A DNA stretch of 64,000 nucleotides from Roseovarius sp. MMSF_3350 (GCF_030733425.1 NZ_JASHIZ010000014.1:1-64000); one strand, 5' to 3'. Numbered from the stretch's first letter, positions 11,626 through 22,251 are shown. Notes: generated by a model not told the origin, from the letters alone. Made by a program: numbers and translations.

Positions 11626-14394
11626 GTGAACGACACGCCGGAAACCCCTGAAAACGAAGACGAAATGCCGCCCGAGCGCCCTGCCTATGACGGTCCGTCG
11701 GTCTCGATCATCGACGAGATGAAGACGTCCTATCTGGACTACGCCATGTCGGTGATCGTCAGCCGCGCCATTCCCGATCTGCGCGACGGTCTGAAACCTG
11801 TGCACCGGCGCATCCTTTACGCCATGCACGAATCCGGCAACTCGCATGACAAGGCCTACCGCAAATCCGCCCGCCCGGTGGGCGATGTCATGGGTAAATA
11901 CCACCCCCACGGCGACAGCGCGATCTACGACGCGCTTGTGCGCATGGCGCAGGATTTTTCCATGTCTTTACCGCTACTTGACGGTCAAGGCAACTTCGGT
12001 TCGATGGACGGCGACAACCCCGCCGCCATGCGCTACACCGAGGTCCGCATGGACAAGCCGGCGGGCGCGCTGCTGGCGGATATCGAAAAGGAAACCGTCG
12101 ACTTCCAGGACAACTACGACGGCAAGGACAGCGAGCCCACGGTCCTTCCGGCGCGGTTTCCCAACATGCTGGTCAACGGCGCAGGCGGCATCGCCGTCGG
12201 CATGGCTACCAACATCCCGCCGCACAACCTTGGCGAGGTCATAGACGCCACGCTGGCCCTGATCGAAAACCCCGACCTGAGTTCCGAACAACTGATCGAG
12301 TACATCCCCGGACCGGATTTTCCCACGGGCGGCATCATGCTGGGCCGCTCGGGCGCGCGCAAGGCCTATATCGAGGGGCGCGGCAGCGTGATCGTGCGGG
12401 CAAAGACCCGGATCGAGGAGGTCAGGAAAGACCGCTATGCCATTATTATCGAAGAGATTCCCTATCAGGTGAACAAGTCGGCGATGATCGAGAAGATCGC
12501 CGAGACCGTGCGCGAGAAACGCATCGAGGGCATCACCCACGTGCAGGACGAATCCGACCGGCACGGCGTGCGCGTGGTGGTCGAGCTGAAGCGCGACGCC
12601 ACCGCCGAGGTGGTGCTGAACCAGCTGTTCCGCTTTACCCCGATGCAGACCCATTTCGGCTGCAACATGCTGGCGCTCAACGGCGGACGGCCCGAGCAGT
12701 TGACCCTCTACGGCTTCCTCAGCGCCTTCATCTCGTTCCGCGAGGACGTGGTGGCGCGGCGCACCGCCTATGACCTGCGCAAGGCCCGCGAACGCAGCCA
12801 TGTCCTGTGCGGCCTGGCCGTCGCGGTCAGCAACGTCGACGAGGTCGTGGCGACCATCCGCGCCTCCGCCGACGCCGCCGAGGCGCGCGAAAAGCTGATG
12901 ACCCGGCGCTGGCCCGCGGGCGACATTCTTGAATACATCGCGCTGATCGACGACCCCACGCACAAGGCCAACGACGACGGCACCTACAACCTTTCCGAAA
13001 CCCAGGCCCGCGCGATCCTGGAGCTGCGCCTGCAACGCCTGACGCAACTGGGCGTGAAAGAGGTCACGGACGAGCTGCAGGAGCTGGCCGGCAAGATCAA
13101 GGAATATCTCGCCATCCTCGCCAGCCGCGAGCGCATCATGCAGATCATCTCTGATGAATTGCAGGAGGTTAAGGACCAATTTGCCGTCCCCCGCCGAACA
13201 GAGATCGTCGACTGGTCCGGGGACATGGAAGACGAGGATCTGATCGAGCGCGAAGACATGGTCGTGACGGTCACATCCGGCGGCTATATCAAGCGCACAG
13301 CACTTGCCGATTTCCGTGCGCAGAAGCGCGGCGGCAAGGGTCTGTCGGGCATGCAGACCAAGGAAGAGGATGTGGTGACCACGCTGTTCGTGGCCAACAC
13401 GCATACCCAGCTTTTGTTCTTCACTACCGACGGGATGGTCTACAAGCTCAAGACCTGGCGCCTGCCTTTGGGCGGACGCACATCGAAGGGCAAGGCGATC
13501 GTCAATATCCTTCCCATTCCCACGGGTGTCAGCATCGCGGCAATCATGCCGGTCGATGTGCCGGAGGAGGAGTGGGACAACCTTCAGATCTTCTTTGCCA
13601 CCTCGGCCGGGGACGTGCGGCGCAACGCGTTGAGCGACTTCACCAACGTCAAATCGAACGGCAAGATCGCGATGAAGCTGCCGGACGAAGACACGCGGCT
13701 GGTCAACGTGCGCATCTGTTCCGAGGACGACGACGTGATGCTGGTTACCGACTCGGGCCGGGCGATCCGGTTCCGGACCACCGATGTACGCGTCTTCAAG
13801 GGGCGCGATTCCACCGGCGTGCGGGGGATCAGGCTTCAAAACGGCGACCAGCTTGTCTCGATGTCGATCATCCGCCATTTCGAGGCCAGCCCGGACGAGC
13901 GGGCCGCGTATCTCAAGATGCGTCGACAGATGGCGGGCGCGGATGACGAGGGTACGGGCGAGGACGAGGGCAACGCCGACGCCCCCCTGCCCCCCGAACG
14001 GTTCGAGGAAATGCAAGCGGCGGAAAACCTGATCCTGACGATCACCGAACAGGGCGCCGGCAAGCTGAGTTCAAGCCATGATTACCCGGTGCGCGGTCGC
14101 GGCGGGATGGGCGTGCAGGCGATGGACAAGGCCATGCGCGGCGGTGCGCTGGTGGCGTCCTTTCCTGTCGAGTTGGAGGATCAGATCATGCTGGCCACCT
14201 CGCGCGGGCAGTCGATCCGGGTGCCGGTCGACGGTATCTCTTTCCGGTCGCGCAGCGCGGGCGGGGTGAAGGTGTTCAACACCGGCAAGGGCGAAAAGGT
14301 CGTCAGCGTGGCGTGGATCGCCGAGACCGGAGAAGAGGAGTTGCTGGACGCCGAGACGGTGGAGGACAAGGCGGAGGATCAGGAGGCGACCTGA
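11626..14394 (+). CDS. gyrA: DNA gyrase subunit A
   Basis: A 922-residue type II topoisomerase subunit that breaks and rejoins DNA during negative supercoiling. The catalytic tyrosine is in [10 protein letters not shown] (about Tyr137). The quinolone region [10 protein letters not shown] has serine and aspartate at the two usual resistance positions, so it is wild type there. The GyrA box QKRGGKG is present in the C-terminal beta-pinwheel, which separates it from ParC. Acidic inserts such as [15 protein letters not shown] near residue 780 make it longer than the E. coli protein. The start is GTG in an acidic N-terminal extension. Confidence 0.98.
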   Translation: MNDTPETPENEDEMPPERPAYDGPSVSIIDEMKTSYLDYAMSVIVSRAIPDLRDGLKPVHRRILYAMHESGNSHDKAYRKSARPVGDVMGKYHPHGDSAIYDALVRMAQDFSMSLPLLDGQGNFGSMDGDNPAAMRYTEVRMDKPAGALLADIEKETVDFQDNYDGKDSEPTVLPARFPNMLVNGAGGIAVGMATNIPPHNLGEVIDATLALIENPDLSSEQLIEYIPGPDFPTGGIMLGRSGARKAYIEGRGSVIVRAKTRIEEVRKDRYAIIIEEIPYQVNKSAMIEKIAETVREKRIEGITHVQDESDRHGVRVVVELKRDATAEVVLNQLFRFTPMQTHFGCNMLALNGGRPEQLTLYGFLSAFISFREDVVARRTAYDLRKARERSHVLCGLAVAVSNVDEVVATIRASADAAEAREKLMTRRWPAGDILEYIALIDDPTHKANDDGTYNLSETQARAILELRLQRLTQLGVKEVTDELQELAGKIKEYLAILASRERIMQIISDELQEVKDQFAVPRRTEIVDWSGDMEDEDLIEREDMVVTVTSGGYIKRTALADFRAQKRGGKGLSGMQTKEEDVVTTLFVANTHTQLLFFTTDGMVYKLKTWRLPLGGRTSKGKAIVNILPIPTGVSIAAIMPVDVPEEEWDNLQIFFATSAGDVRRNALSDFTNVKSNGKIAMKLPDEDTRLVNVRICSEDDDVMLVTDSGRAIRFRTTDVRVFKGRDSTGVRGIRLQNGDQLVSMSIIRHFEASPDERAAYLKMRRQMAGADDEGTGEDEGNADAPLPPERFEEMQAAENLILTITEQGAGKLSSSHDYPVRGRGGMGVQAMDKAMRGGALVASFPVELEDQIMLATSRGQSIRVPVDGISFRSRSAGGVKVFNTGKGEKVVSVAWIAETGEEELLDAETVEDKAEDQEAT

Positions 14395-14523
14395 TCTTTC
14401 CGATATGCCGTCAAGAAAGTTCTCGGATTTCTGCGCCTCGACATGATCGGAGAACGACGTCGAAAACATCTTCGGGGGCGTTACCCTTGCCCGACCGTAC
14501 GCGGGTGAGAACCATTTGGTAAG

Positions 14524-14850
14524 ATTTTGGTGTCACGGTACGCGCAAGCCTCAAGAAAGACGCTCAGGCGAGGCTGTTCGCGTTGGCGCGGGAAAACTGA
14601 ACGGCCCAATTGCAGGCGGCGTGCATGATGGGCCAGTGATCGCTGCTGTGCCGCAAGCTGAACTTTGCGTCGGAACTCTATCGCGACTTCTGGCTCCAGA
14701 TAGAAGTGACCGACTCGGTGCAGCTGAACCATGCGTTCCGGTATGAAGGGGCCTGGCCACGAGGCAGAGACGCTGTATGCCCGGATGCATGACATGATCG
14801 ACAGCGCGGATTTCGCGCTTTACCAGGCCTTCCCTAATCCCGCACGTACT
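14524..14850 (+). pseudogene. Probable decayed coding remnant between gyrA and the polysaccharide locus
   Basis: The 487 bp from 14395 to 14881 have no intact gene. One plus-strand frame reads like protein from 14524 to about 14750 (SLKKDAQARLFALAREN, then CRKLNFASELYRDFWLQ and EVTDSVQLNHAFRYEG), interrupted by in-frame TGA codons near 14609 and 14638. The apparent sequence then continues one frame over (GHEAETLYARMHDMIDSADF). Two stops and a frameshift suggest a dying gene, though chance cannot be excluded. I do not recognise the family. It may mark the edge of DNA acquired with the polysaccharide genes. Confidence 0.35.
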
Positions 14851-14881
14851 GAGCGACCGGCCATCGTTAACCGGCCGCTGA

Positions 14882-16000
14882 TCAGTTGCTGACGTTGTTG
14901 ACCGAACTGGTGACGCCGATGATCGTACCGAAGAGCCCGATAATTGTGCGGGCCGAGTTGATCGGCGACTCGGTGGCGTAGAGCGTGTCGTCGGGCTGCA
15001 TGTAGAATTGGCGCGCCGAGAACAAGCCGTCGGCCGAGGTCAGGTCGAAGCTGAACACGACTTGCTGCTTGTTCGGACCGGCAAGGCCCGGCTTGAGATC
15101 CCTGGGCTGATAATCGCGTAGGATCAGAACGCCCTTGGGGTTCGCCGAGCCGGCATTGAGGCCGCTGGTCGCCGAGAGCGCCTCCATCACGGTCATGCGT
15201 TCCTTTTCGAAGTAGATGATCTTTTGAGCGCCGGTTGCGCCCAGGGAAGTGAAACTGCGCTCATCCTCGACGATGACGATCTGGTCGCCACCGACGACGC
15301 GGATGTTGCGGTTGGCATTTTCGAGCACTGAAGACACGCGCGTTTCATACGTGCGCCCCCCGCGTTGCAGGCGGACCAGCGGGTTGCGCAGCGCAGGATT
15401 CACGCCTCCCGCCTGGGCGATTACACCGAGCAGCTTGGTATTCCGGCTTTCGAGCGGCAAGCGACCCGGTGTCCCGACGCCCCCCACCATGTCGACCGAA
15501 TTGTTGCGCCCCGGGGTAACCGAAAGTTGGACCTGCGCCGATGGTTGGATCTGTTCGAACTGCGATTGCAGCCGTACCCGCGCGGCCGATGGAGTGAGCC
15601 CGCGCACCGAGACCTCGCCGACATAGGGCAGGAACACACGCCCGGTGGCCGAGACGGTCTGCGGCGGGATCTGGGCCGCGGTACCGTCGACCCCGGTCAA
15701 AAGCGAGTTCTCCTCGCTGTCCCAGACCACGATGTTGACGGTATCGCCGGTCTGGATGGCCGAGGAATCAGGACCGTGATCGGCCCCGAACCAGTGATAA
15801 TGTCCGTGTGCGCCGCTTTGCGGCCACTTGGCCAGCAACGGCGTCAGCGCGCGCGTGACCTCGACCAGTTGGAACGAGGGATTCTCGGACCTCTGTTCCT
15901 TGAGAACTTCCGATTGCACGGCAGCCCCGCGCGGCAGAGCACAGCCGGCCAGTGCCAACGCGCATACGGCCATCAGAGCGAACCGGAGATTCTTTTTCAA
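14882..16000 (-). CDS. Wza/KpsD-type polysaccharide export lipoprotein
   Basis: A 372-residue outer-membrane polysaccharide export protein. I start it at a TTG (16000) that gives a proper signal: LKKNLRFALMAVCALALAGC, with the lipobox ending in Cys. The open frame continues far upstream, but that part only mirrors the epimerase gene. The poly-export domain follows (QTGDTVNIVVWDSEEN), then SLBB-like beta-grasp repeats (VGGVGTPGRLPLES; VVGGDQIVIVEDE). The C-terminal SPINSARTIIGLFGTIIG is an amphipathic helix of the type that lines the export pore. It diverges from the epimerase-transferase genes. Confidence 0.87.
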   Translation of the reverse strand: MKKNLRFALMAVCALALAGCALPRGAAVQSEVLKEQRSENPSFQLVEVTRALTPLLAKWPQSGAHGHYHWFGADHGPDSSAIQTGDTVNIVVWDSEENSLLTGVDGTAAQIPPQTVSATGRVFLPYVGEVSVRGLTPSAARVRLQSQFEQIQPSAQVQLSVTPGRNNSVDMVGGVGTPGRLPLESRNTKLLGVIAQAGGVNPALRNPLVRLQRGGRTYETRVSSVLENANRNIRVVGGDQIVIVEDERSFTSLGATGAQKIIYFEKERMTVMEALSATSGLNAGSANPKGVLILRDYQPRDLKPGLAGPNKQQVVFSFDLTSADGLFSARQFYMQPDDTLYATESPINSARTIIGLFGTIIGVTSSVNNVSN

Positions 16001-16117
16001 TGTACCTGTCCCCCCACGGGATTGCTTCGGTTTCCTATCGCATGGACGTGATGATAGACAATGGGGTAATGGAAAAAGTCGGCGATCTTGCTGAGCTTCT
16101 CCAACAGGACGACCATC

Positions 16118-16939
16118 ATGCGGATTTTGATTACGGGCGCGGGCGGGCGGCTTGGCCGGTTGCTTTATGCGGCGAGGGAGCGCGATGACGCCCCCGACAC
16201 CGAGGTTGTGTTCCAGTCGCGCGGAGCCGGGCGTGATGTACAGTGGCGGCCCGGCGAGCCCGTAGAGCGGTTGCCCGATTGTGATGTCCTGGTGGCCCTG
16301 TGGGGTGCGACGCAGGGGGACGCGGAGGCGCTTTCGGTCAACGTCGGGCTGGTCGCGCAGTCGCGGCAGGTGGCGCAGGTATGTGGGGCACGAGCGGTCT
16401 TTCATCTGTCGTCGGCGGCAGTCTATGGGCCGGGCGCAGGTCTGACCGAAACGGCAACGATCGCTCCGCTCACCCCCTACGGCGCGGCCAAAGCGGAGAT
16501 GGAGCGCCGCGTGCGGAACGTTGGCGCTGGCATGAAGGAGTGCATTTTGCGACTGGCCAACGTGGTAGGCGCCGACAGCCTTGCCGGCGCGCTGGCGTCC
16601 GACAAACCAGTAACCCTGGACAGGTTTGACGGAGGGCGCGGACCGGTGCGCAGCTATATCGGCGCGGTTGATCTGTTGCGGGTCCTGAGCGGGCTTGCGA
16701 GGGTGGAGTCCGGGACGCTGCCCTTCGCGCTCAATATCGCGGCGCCGTCGCCGGTGGCGATGGAAGACCTTGCGCGGGCGGCGGGGAAGCGCGTGATCTG
16801 GCAACCGGCCCCGGAAGGCGCGGTACAGGAAGTGTCGATAGACACCACCCGGATGCACAGGCTGCTGCCGGCCATTCGGACCAACGCCGACGCCGCCGCG
16901 CTGATTGGCGAATTGAACGCGCTGGAGAAAGTGACATGA
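16118..16939 (+). CDS. NAD(P)-dependent sugar epimerase/dehydratase (extended SDR)
   Basis: A 273-residue extended short-chain dehydrogenase. MRILITGAGGRLGRLL carries the GxxGxxG cofactor site. The active site is HLSSAAVYGPG with the Tyr/Lys pair in TPYGAAKAEMERR. It probably modifies a nucleotide sugar for surface polysaccharide. I use the ATG at 16118, with AGGA eight bases upstream, instead of the ATG at 16088. Its end overlaps the next gene by four bases (ATGA), so the two products are translationally coupled. Confidence 0.87.
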   Translation: MRILITGAGGRLGRLLYAARERDDAPDTEVVFQSRGAGRDVQWRPGEPVERLPDCDVLVALWGATQGDAEALSVNVGLVAQSRQVAQVCGARAVFHLSSAAVYGPGAGLTETATIAPLTPYGAAKAEMERRVRNVGAGMKECILRLANVVGADSLAGALASDKPVTLDRFDGGRGPVRSYIGAVDLLRVLSGLARVESGTLPFALNIAAPSPVAMEDLARAAGKRVIWQPAPEGAVQEVSIDTTRMHRLLPAIRTNADAAALIGELNALEKVT

Positions 16940-17550
16940 CACCGGGCAAACGACTGTTGGATATCGTTCTGGCACTTGTTCTTGCCGGCGTCCTCGCAAT
17001 ACCTTCTGCGATCATCGCACTTGTCATCCTGTTGCGGGACGGGCGACCTATTCTATATCCCTCGAAGCGGATGAAGGCGCCGGGAAAGAGTTTCACCTTG
17101 TGGAAATTCCGCACGATGGCAATGGCAGATCGGGATGCCTCGGTATCGGGGGCTTATAAAACGAGCCGGATCACGCCGACCGGGCATTTCCTGCGGCGGG
17201 TTCGGCTGGACGAGCTTCCGCAGCTTTGGAACATCCTGCGGGGCGATATGAGTTTTGTCGGGCCTCGCCCACCCCTGCCCCGCTTCGTCCGGCTTTGCCC
17301 TGAGATCTATGCCGAGGTGCTGCGAAACCGGCCAGGCGTTACAGGATTGGCCACGCTGGTGTTTCACAAGCGCGAAGAGCAGTTATTGGCGCAATGCCAT
17401 ACGCAGGCGGAAACCGACGCCGTCTACCTGCGGCGATGCGTGCCCGCCAAAGCCAGGATCGACCTCATGTGGGCTCGCAACCGGACCTTGTGCTTTGATT
17501 TGGCGCTGATAATAGCCACGGTTCGGCGGGTTTTCGCTTTTCGCGGATAA
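16936..17550 (+). CDS. Undecaprenyl-phosphate sugar-phosphate transferase
   Basis: A 204-residue monotopic phosphoglycosyl transferase that loads the first sugar phosphate onto undecaprenyl phosphate, initiating polysaccharide repeat assembly at the inner membrane. It begins with one hydrophobic re-entrant helix ([20 protein letters not shown]). The catalytic core follows: [10 protein letters not shown], then [20 protein letters not shown], containing the DE dyad, and [12 protein letters not shown]. Size fits the small PglC/WcaJ-core class. It is coupled to the epimerase by a 4-bp overlap. Confidence 0.92.
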   Translation: MTPGKRLLDIVLALVLAGVLAIPSAIIALVILLRDGRPILYPSKRMKAPGKSFTLWKFRTMAMADRDASVSGAYKTSRITPTGHFLRRVRLDELPQLWNILRGDMSFVGPRPPLPRFVRLCPEIYAEVLRNRPGVTGLATLVFHKREEQLLAQCHTQAETDAVYLRRCVPAKARIDLMWARNRTLCFDLALIIATVRRVFAFRG

Positions 17551-17746
17551 AGCGATAAATCATTAACTTTGAGGCTTTAGCTTGGGGCTGAGCCGATCGT
17601 TTTGCATACGCAGCAGGATATGAGTTGAGGGGGCTCGACAAGTTGTTCTAACAGTATAGTTGGAAAGCCCAGGAATCGTGACGTATGTTGATTTGTTTGT
17701 GTTATTTAAGGTTACTACAACCATCGGTAGCAAGGGGCGGGATTTG

Positions 17747-19627
17747 ATGCTGTACAAGTTGGCGATTTCGCTTTCCCGTCATCATAAGCAGACAATCCTT
17801 CTAGCCATCGACGGTTTGCTGATCGCCCTGTCACACGTGGTTGCCGGCGTGCTGCTTCTCGGGATGGAGGCAGTCGGCGCGAATTTAAGGATGTTCCTGC
17901 TAAGCATCGCCGTGGTAACGCTCACGGGCGTTGCGCTGATCCTGTTCCAGGGACTGCACAAGATCAAGCTGAATGCCTACCAGATGCAGGGTGTCTTGGA
18001 ATCGGCACTCGTGGCCTGCGCCATGATCGTCACCGGCATACTCAGTTCTTTCGTTTTTCTGACCATGGCTTTCCCCGTGCCGCTTTACGTCGTTATGGGG
18101 ATGCTCTTCCTCATTCTGTCGATTTCGTCGCGGCTGGCGCTGCGGCAGGCTCTGCTGTCGGTCTATCGGCGTGGCAACGCGCGGATTCCGATCATCATCT
18201 ACGGGGCTGGTCAGACCGGACAGCAACTCGCGACCGCGCTGACTGTCGACGACGCGGTGGCCCCGGTTGCGTTTGTCGATGACGATCTCCGGCTTCAGGG
18301 CATCACAATCGCGGGTTTGCGGACCTATTCGCCGGCCGACCTGGAGGATCTAATCCAGCGTTATCAGGTCAAACGCGTGGTTCTGGCCATGCCGAGCGCC
18401 AATCGCGCGGTACAGTCGAGTATCATACAGCGGCTGGCCAACACCTCTTGCGAAGTACATGCGATGCCGTCTTTCGCGGACCTCGTCGCCACCTCCGGCT
18501 CCAGCCTGGCCGAGACACGTCCGATCGACGTAAACACCCTGCTGGGGCGGGCTGGCTTTGAGGACGATCTGCCAGGCGTGTTCGACACCTATCGCCACCG
18601 TAATATCCTGATCACAGGCGCCGGCGGCTCCATCGGCTCGGAACTTTCGCGGCAGCTTCTTTCGTGTCAGCCTGCCAAGCTCGTGCTGCTGGATCACTGC
18701 GAGTTGGCGCTGTTCGAAACGCATCGCGAGCTTAGCGCCATTTTGCCCGAGGCGACGCTGATCGCAGTACTGGGCAGTGTAACCGAAGAAAATCACATGG
18801 CCGATGTCATGCGGTCGCACAAGATCGACATCGTGCTGCACGCCGCGGCCTACAAGCACGTGCCGCTGGTGGAGCAGAACGCGTTGGAAGGCATCCGCAA
18901 CAACGTCTTCGGCACGCGGACCGTGGCCAGCGTGGCGATGCGGCATGGCGTCGAACGGTTCATCCTGGTATCGACGGACAAGGCGGTGCGCCCGTCGTCG
19001 ATCATGGGCGCCTCGAAACGGTTTGCCGAACTGGCGGTGCAGGACCTGGCGACACGGTCGAGCACGACACGCTTTTCCATGGTACGCTTCGGTAACGTTC
19101 TGGGCTCTTCGGGATCGGTCATACCGCTGTTCCAGGAACAGATCGCGCGGGGCGGACCCGTCACGCTGACCCACCAGGACGTGACGCGATATTTCATGAC
19201 CATTGCCGAGGCGGTGCGCCTGGTCCTTCTGACCGGCTCGTTCGCACGGGGCGGCGATGTGTTCGTTCTGGACATGGGCAAGCCCGTACCCATCCACGAA
19301 CTGGCCCGGCGGATGATCGAGAATGCCGGTCACACCGTGCGTGACGCCGAGAATCCCGGCGGCGATATCGAGATCGAAGTGACCGGTTTGCGCCCGGGCG
19401 AGAAGCTGCACGAGGAATTGCTGATCGGATCGGACATGCTGACCACACCGCATCCCAAGATCCTGCGGGCGCAGGAGAAACACCTGTCGGAAATCGAGAT
19501 GGCGAACGCGCTGCAATCGCTGCGGCAGGCCATCGAAACCCGAAACGTGGAACAGATGCAGGCCACGTTGCAGCAGTGGATGGAAAAGAGCGACATGACG
19601 GTGGGCGGAAAGTCTGTCAACGAATGA
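17747..19627 (+). CDS. CapD/WbpM-type nucleotide-sugar 4,6-dehydratase
   Basis: About 626 residues. Several N-terminal transmembrane helices (to about residue 130) precede a Rossmann-like CoA-binding domain (IIIYGAGQTGQQLATAL) and the dehydratase domain (NILITGAGGSIGSELSRQ). The active-site region VSTDKAVRPSSIMGASKRF has Met in place of the SDR tyrosine, as in WbpM-like UDP-GlcNAc 4,6-dehydratases. It supplies deoxy-amino sugars for polysaccharide. I prefer the ATG at 17747, with AAGGGGCGG upstream, over the TTG at 17660. It lies 196 bp after the transferase, so it may have its own promoter. Confidence 0.92.
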   Translation: MLYKLAISLSRHHKQTILLAIDGLLIALSHVVAGVLLLGMEAVGANLRMFLLSIAVVTLTGVALILFQGLHKIKLNAYQMQGVLESALVACAMIVTGILSSFVFLTMAFPVPLYVVMGMLFLILSISSRLALRQALLSVYRRGNARIPIIIYGAGQTGQQLATALTVDDAVAPVAFVDDDLRLQGITIAGLRTYSPADLEDLIQRYQVKRVVLAMPSANRAVQSSIIQRLANTSCEVHAMPSFADLVATSGSSLAETRPIDVNTLLGRAGFEDDLPGVFDTYRHRNILITGAGGSIGSELSRQLLSCQPAKLVLLDHCELALFETHRELSAILPEATLIAVLGSVTEENHMADVMRSHKIDIVLHAAAYKHVPLVEQNALEGIRNNVFGTRTVASVAMRHGVERFILVSTDKAVRPSSIMGASKRFAELAVQDLATRSSTTRFSMVRFGNVLGSSGSVIPLFQEQIARGGPVTLTHQDVTRYFMTIAEAVRLVLLTGSFARGGDVFVLDMGKPVPIHELARRMIENAGHTVRDAENPGGDIEIEVTGLRPGEKLHEELLIGSDMLTTPHPKILRAQEKHLSEIEMANALQSLRQAIETRNVEQMQATLQQWMEKSDMTVGGKSVNE

Positions 19628-19634
19628 CTCGTTT

Positions 19635-21467
19635 CTAGCCGGCGCTCTCTGCCTTTTCAGCCAGTGTCAGCCATTCCTCTTCGGCCTTTTCCAGCGCGGC
19701 CTGCCGCTTGCTGAGCCCCTCGGAGGCCTTTGCGAATTTGGTAGGCTCGCGGGTGAAGAGGTCGGGGTCGGACAGCAACTCCTCGAGCTTGCCGATCTCG
19801 GCTTCGAGGCGCGCGATCTCACCTGGGAGCGTGTCGAGCCGGTGCTGATCCTTGAAACTGAGTTTGGGCTTGCGGGGGCTTGCCGGTTCGGACGGTTTTG
19901 TACGCGGGCCAACGCCGCCTGACGATTTGACGGACTTGCGATCAGCGAGGGCGTCGGGCGTGGCGCGTTGCGCCATGTAATCGGTCCAGCCACCGGCATA
20001 GACGGTGTGCCGCCCGCGCCCTTCCATGGCGATGGTGGTGGTGGCGACACGGTCGAGAAAATCACGGTCGTGGCTGACCAGAAGGACGGTGCCCTCGTAA
20101 TCGTCTAGCAGTTCCTGAAGCAGGTCCAGCGTTTCGATATCGAGATCGTTGGTCGGCTCGTCCAGCACAAGAAGATTGCTGTCCCGCGCCATCAGCTTGG
20201 CCAGCAGGAGACGGGCCTTCTCGCCCCCCGATAGCGATCGTACCGGCGCACGAACCTGGCGTTCGTCGAAGAGAAAGTCCTTGAGATAGCCCACCACGTG
20301 GCGCGGTGTACCGCGCACCATGACCTGGTCGGCCTGCCCCGAGACGCGCATTTCGGGATCGCCGGTCAGGCTGTCCCAGAGCGTCATGTCGGGGTCGAGC
20401 TGGGCCCGGGCCTGGTCGAAGATGACGGGCACGAGGTTGGTGCCGTGGCGCACCTCGCCCGTGTCGGGCTCAAGCGCTTTCATCAGGAGTTTCAGCAGCG
20501 TCGTCTTGCCCACGCCATTGGGACCGATGAAAGCCACGCGGTCCTTGCGCTGGATGGTGAGGGAGAAGTCGCGCACGATTGGCGCGCCCTCGAAGCTCTT
20601 GGAAACGCTAAGCGCCTCGATCACCTTGCGCCCCGATTGCGGCCCGCTGGACAGTGCCATGGCGGCGGTGCCCTCCCGCTTGATTTGCGAGGCGCGCTCG
20701 GCCCGAAGCGCCTGAAGGTTGCGCACGCGCCCCTGGTTGCGCTTGCGCCGGGCCGAGATACCCTCGACCGCCCAGCGGGCCTCTTCGGCGATCTTGCGGT
20801 TGAGCTTGTGGCGGGCCTGGTCCTCTTCCTCCCAGACCTTGTCGCGCCAGGATTCGAAATCCTCGAACCCTTTTTCCTGCCGCCGGGTGGCGCCGCGGTC
20901 GATCCAGAGGGTGGCGCGGGTGAGCGTGCGCAGGAAAGCGCGGTCGTGAGAAATGAGGATGAAAGCCGCGCGGGTCTCGCGAAGTTGCTGTTCGAGCCAG
21001 CCGATCGCCTCGATGTCGAGGTGGTTGGTGGGCTCGTCCAGCAGCATGAGATCGGGCGCCTGCGCCATCAATTTGGCCAGCGCGGCGCGGCGGCGCTCGC
21101 CGCCCGAGGCGGTGGCCACGGGACGGTCGGGATCGAACTTGAGGCCCTCGGCGGCCATTTCGATCCGGTAGTGTTCGGCCACGTCCAGCCCGTTCGCGGC
21201 GAAGGCCCCGAGGGTGTCGAAGCCGGTCATGTCCGGTTCCTGCTCCATGTAGCCGACAGACGCGTCGGGGTGCAGGACGCGAGAGCCGCGGTCGGGCTCG
21301 ACGAGGCCGGCAATGACTTTCATCAGGGTCGATTTGCCCGACCCGTTGCGCCCCACCAGCGCCACGCGGTCGCCGGGCTGGACCACTAGCGACAGGTCCT
21401 CGAAGATCGGCGCACCGCCGAAGGTCAGGGAGATATCCGAAAGTTGAAGAAGAGGTGCACGCGCCAT
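19635..21467 (-). CDS. ABC-F family ATPase (Uup-like)
   Basis: A 610-residue protein with two ABC ATPase domains in tandem and no membrane domain. Walker A motifs are VGRNGSGKST and IGPNGVGKTT; signatures are SGGERRRAALAKLM and LSGGEKARLLLAKLM. A linker with KRNQGRVRNLQALR separates them. The C-terminal tail is a predicted coiled coil (EIARLEAEIGKLEELL), as in Uup. ABC-F proteins act on ribosomes or, for Uup, on transposon excision and branched DNA intermediates. The second domain's linker is rich in Lys/Ser/Pro. It converges on the capD-type gene with 7 bp between. Confidence 0.92.
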   Translation of the reverse strand: MARAPLLQLSDISLTFGGAPIFEDLSLVVQPGDRVALVGRNGSGKSTLMKVIAGLVEPDRGSRVLHPDASVGYMEQEPDMTGFDTLGAFAANGLDVAEHYRIEMAAEGLKFDPDRPVATASGGERRRAALAKLMAQAPDLMLLDEPTNHLDIEAIGWLEQQLRETRAAFILISHDRAFLRTLTRATLWIDRGATRRQEKGFEDFESWRDKVWEEEDQARHKLNRKIAEEARWAVEGISARRKRNQGRVRNLQALRAERASQIKREGTAAMALSSGPQSGRKVIEALSVSKSFEGAPIVRDFSLTIQRKDRVAFIGPNGVGKTTLLKLLMKALEPDTGEVRHGTNLVPVIFDQARAQLDPDMTLWDSLTGDPEMRVSGQADQVMVRGTPRHVVGYLKDFLFDERQVRAPVRSLSGGEKARLLLAKLMARDSNLLVLDEPTNDLDIETLDLLQELLDDYEGTVLLVSHDRDFLDRVATTTIAMEGRGRHTVYAGGWTDYMAQRATPDALADRKSVKSSGGVGPRTKPSEPASPRKPKLSFKDQHRLDTLPGEIARLEAEIGKLEELLSDPDLFTREPTKFAKASEGLSKRQAALEKAEEEWLTLAEKAESAG

Positions 21468-21513
21468 GGCGCAGCGCTATCCCGCGCGAAGAAGCCCGTC
21501 AAGCGCCGACGCG

Positions 21514-22251
21514 CTAGCCCGCAACCGCCCGCAGCAGGCGCTTGCGCGAGGCCGGGATCGAGTTGATCTCGAGCCCGGTGAAAACGTGCAGGGTGTTCAT
21601 CTGCCGGTCCACCACCGCATGATCGCTGACCCAGCCACCCATCACTAGGTAGGTGCGCAAGAGCGGCGGCATCCGCGACATCGCCTGCTTGGCGTCGGGC
21701 TTGCGAAGGCGCAGGGCCTGGGCGAAGCGAAAGACCGAAGGCGCCTTGACCCGCGGCAACCAGCGGCGCGGCGCAAGGTGACGATCCTTGAGCATGGCGA
21801 AGGCATCGAGGTACGTGTCGGCATCGGTGCCCTTGAAGGAAGAACAGCCGAAAAGAAGTTCGACGTCGTTTTCATCGACGTAACGCGTCATCGCGGCCCA
21901 GGCCACGCGCAGGATATCGGGGTCGCGGGCCTCGGGATGGATGCAGAAGCGACCCATCTCGACCATGCGGCCGGGAAAGGCGCGAAGGGCAGAGAGCTCG
22001 TAGAACTGGGCAGAGTAGCTGCGCTCGATCTCGTCACCGCCGTTGAGCGGCAGCATCCGGAAACAGCAGATCAGCCGGTCGTCCGATGTGTCCTCGACGA
22101 GAATATGGGTGCAAATGTCGTCAAAGCTATCCTGATCGAGTGTTCCGCTTGGCTCGGCGCCCTTGAAGGCAAGTTGGCGCAACCGCTGCGCCGCCTCGAT
22201 ATCGGCTGCATTTTCGGCAGTCCTCGTCAGGTAGCGTCCCTTGCTCAACAT
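21514..22251 (-). CDS. olsB: OlsB-like ornithine N-acyltransferase (GNAT fold)
   Basis: A 245-residue acyltransferase of the OlsB family, which transfers a 3-hydroxyacyl chain from ACP to ornithine to start ornithine-lipid synthesis. Supporting motifs are EMGRFCIHPEARDPDIL, LLFGCSSFKGTDAD and, near the C terminus, LLRTYLVMGGWVSDHAVVD. The usual partner olsA is not adjacent. It is cytoplasmic with no signal peptide. Related hemolysin-like GNAT proteins would look similar, so the substrate call is moderate. Confidence 0.75.
   Translation of the reverse strand: MLSKGRYLTRTAENAADIEAAQRLRQLAFKGAEPSGTLDQDSFDDICTHILVEDTSDDRLICCFRMLPLNGGDEIERSYSAQFYELSALRAFPGRMVEMGRFCIHPEARDPDILRVAWAAMTRYVDENDVELLFGCSSFKGTDADTYLDAFAMLKDRHLAPRRWLPRVKAPSVFRFAQALRLRKPDAKQAMSRMPPLLRTYLVMGGWVSDHAVVDRQMNTLHVFTGLEINSIPASRKRLLRAVAG

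Noticed and set aside
11974..14016. 680-codon open frame on the minus strand inside gyrA
   Set aside because: It is the mirror of gyrA codon bias, with His/Arg/Gly-rich low-information sequence and no motif.
16001..16999. Upstream extension of the export lipoprotein frame
   Set aside because: This part lies opposite the epimerase gene and has no coding character. The signal peptide begins at 16000.
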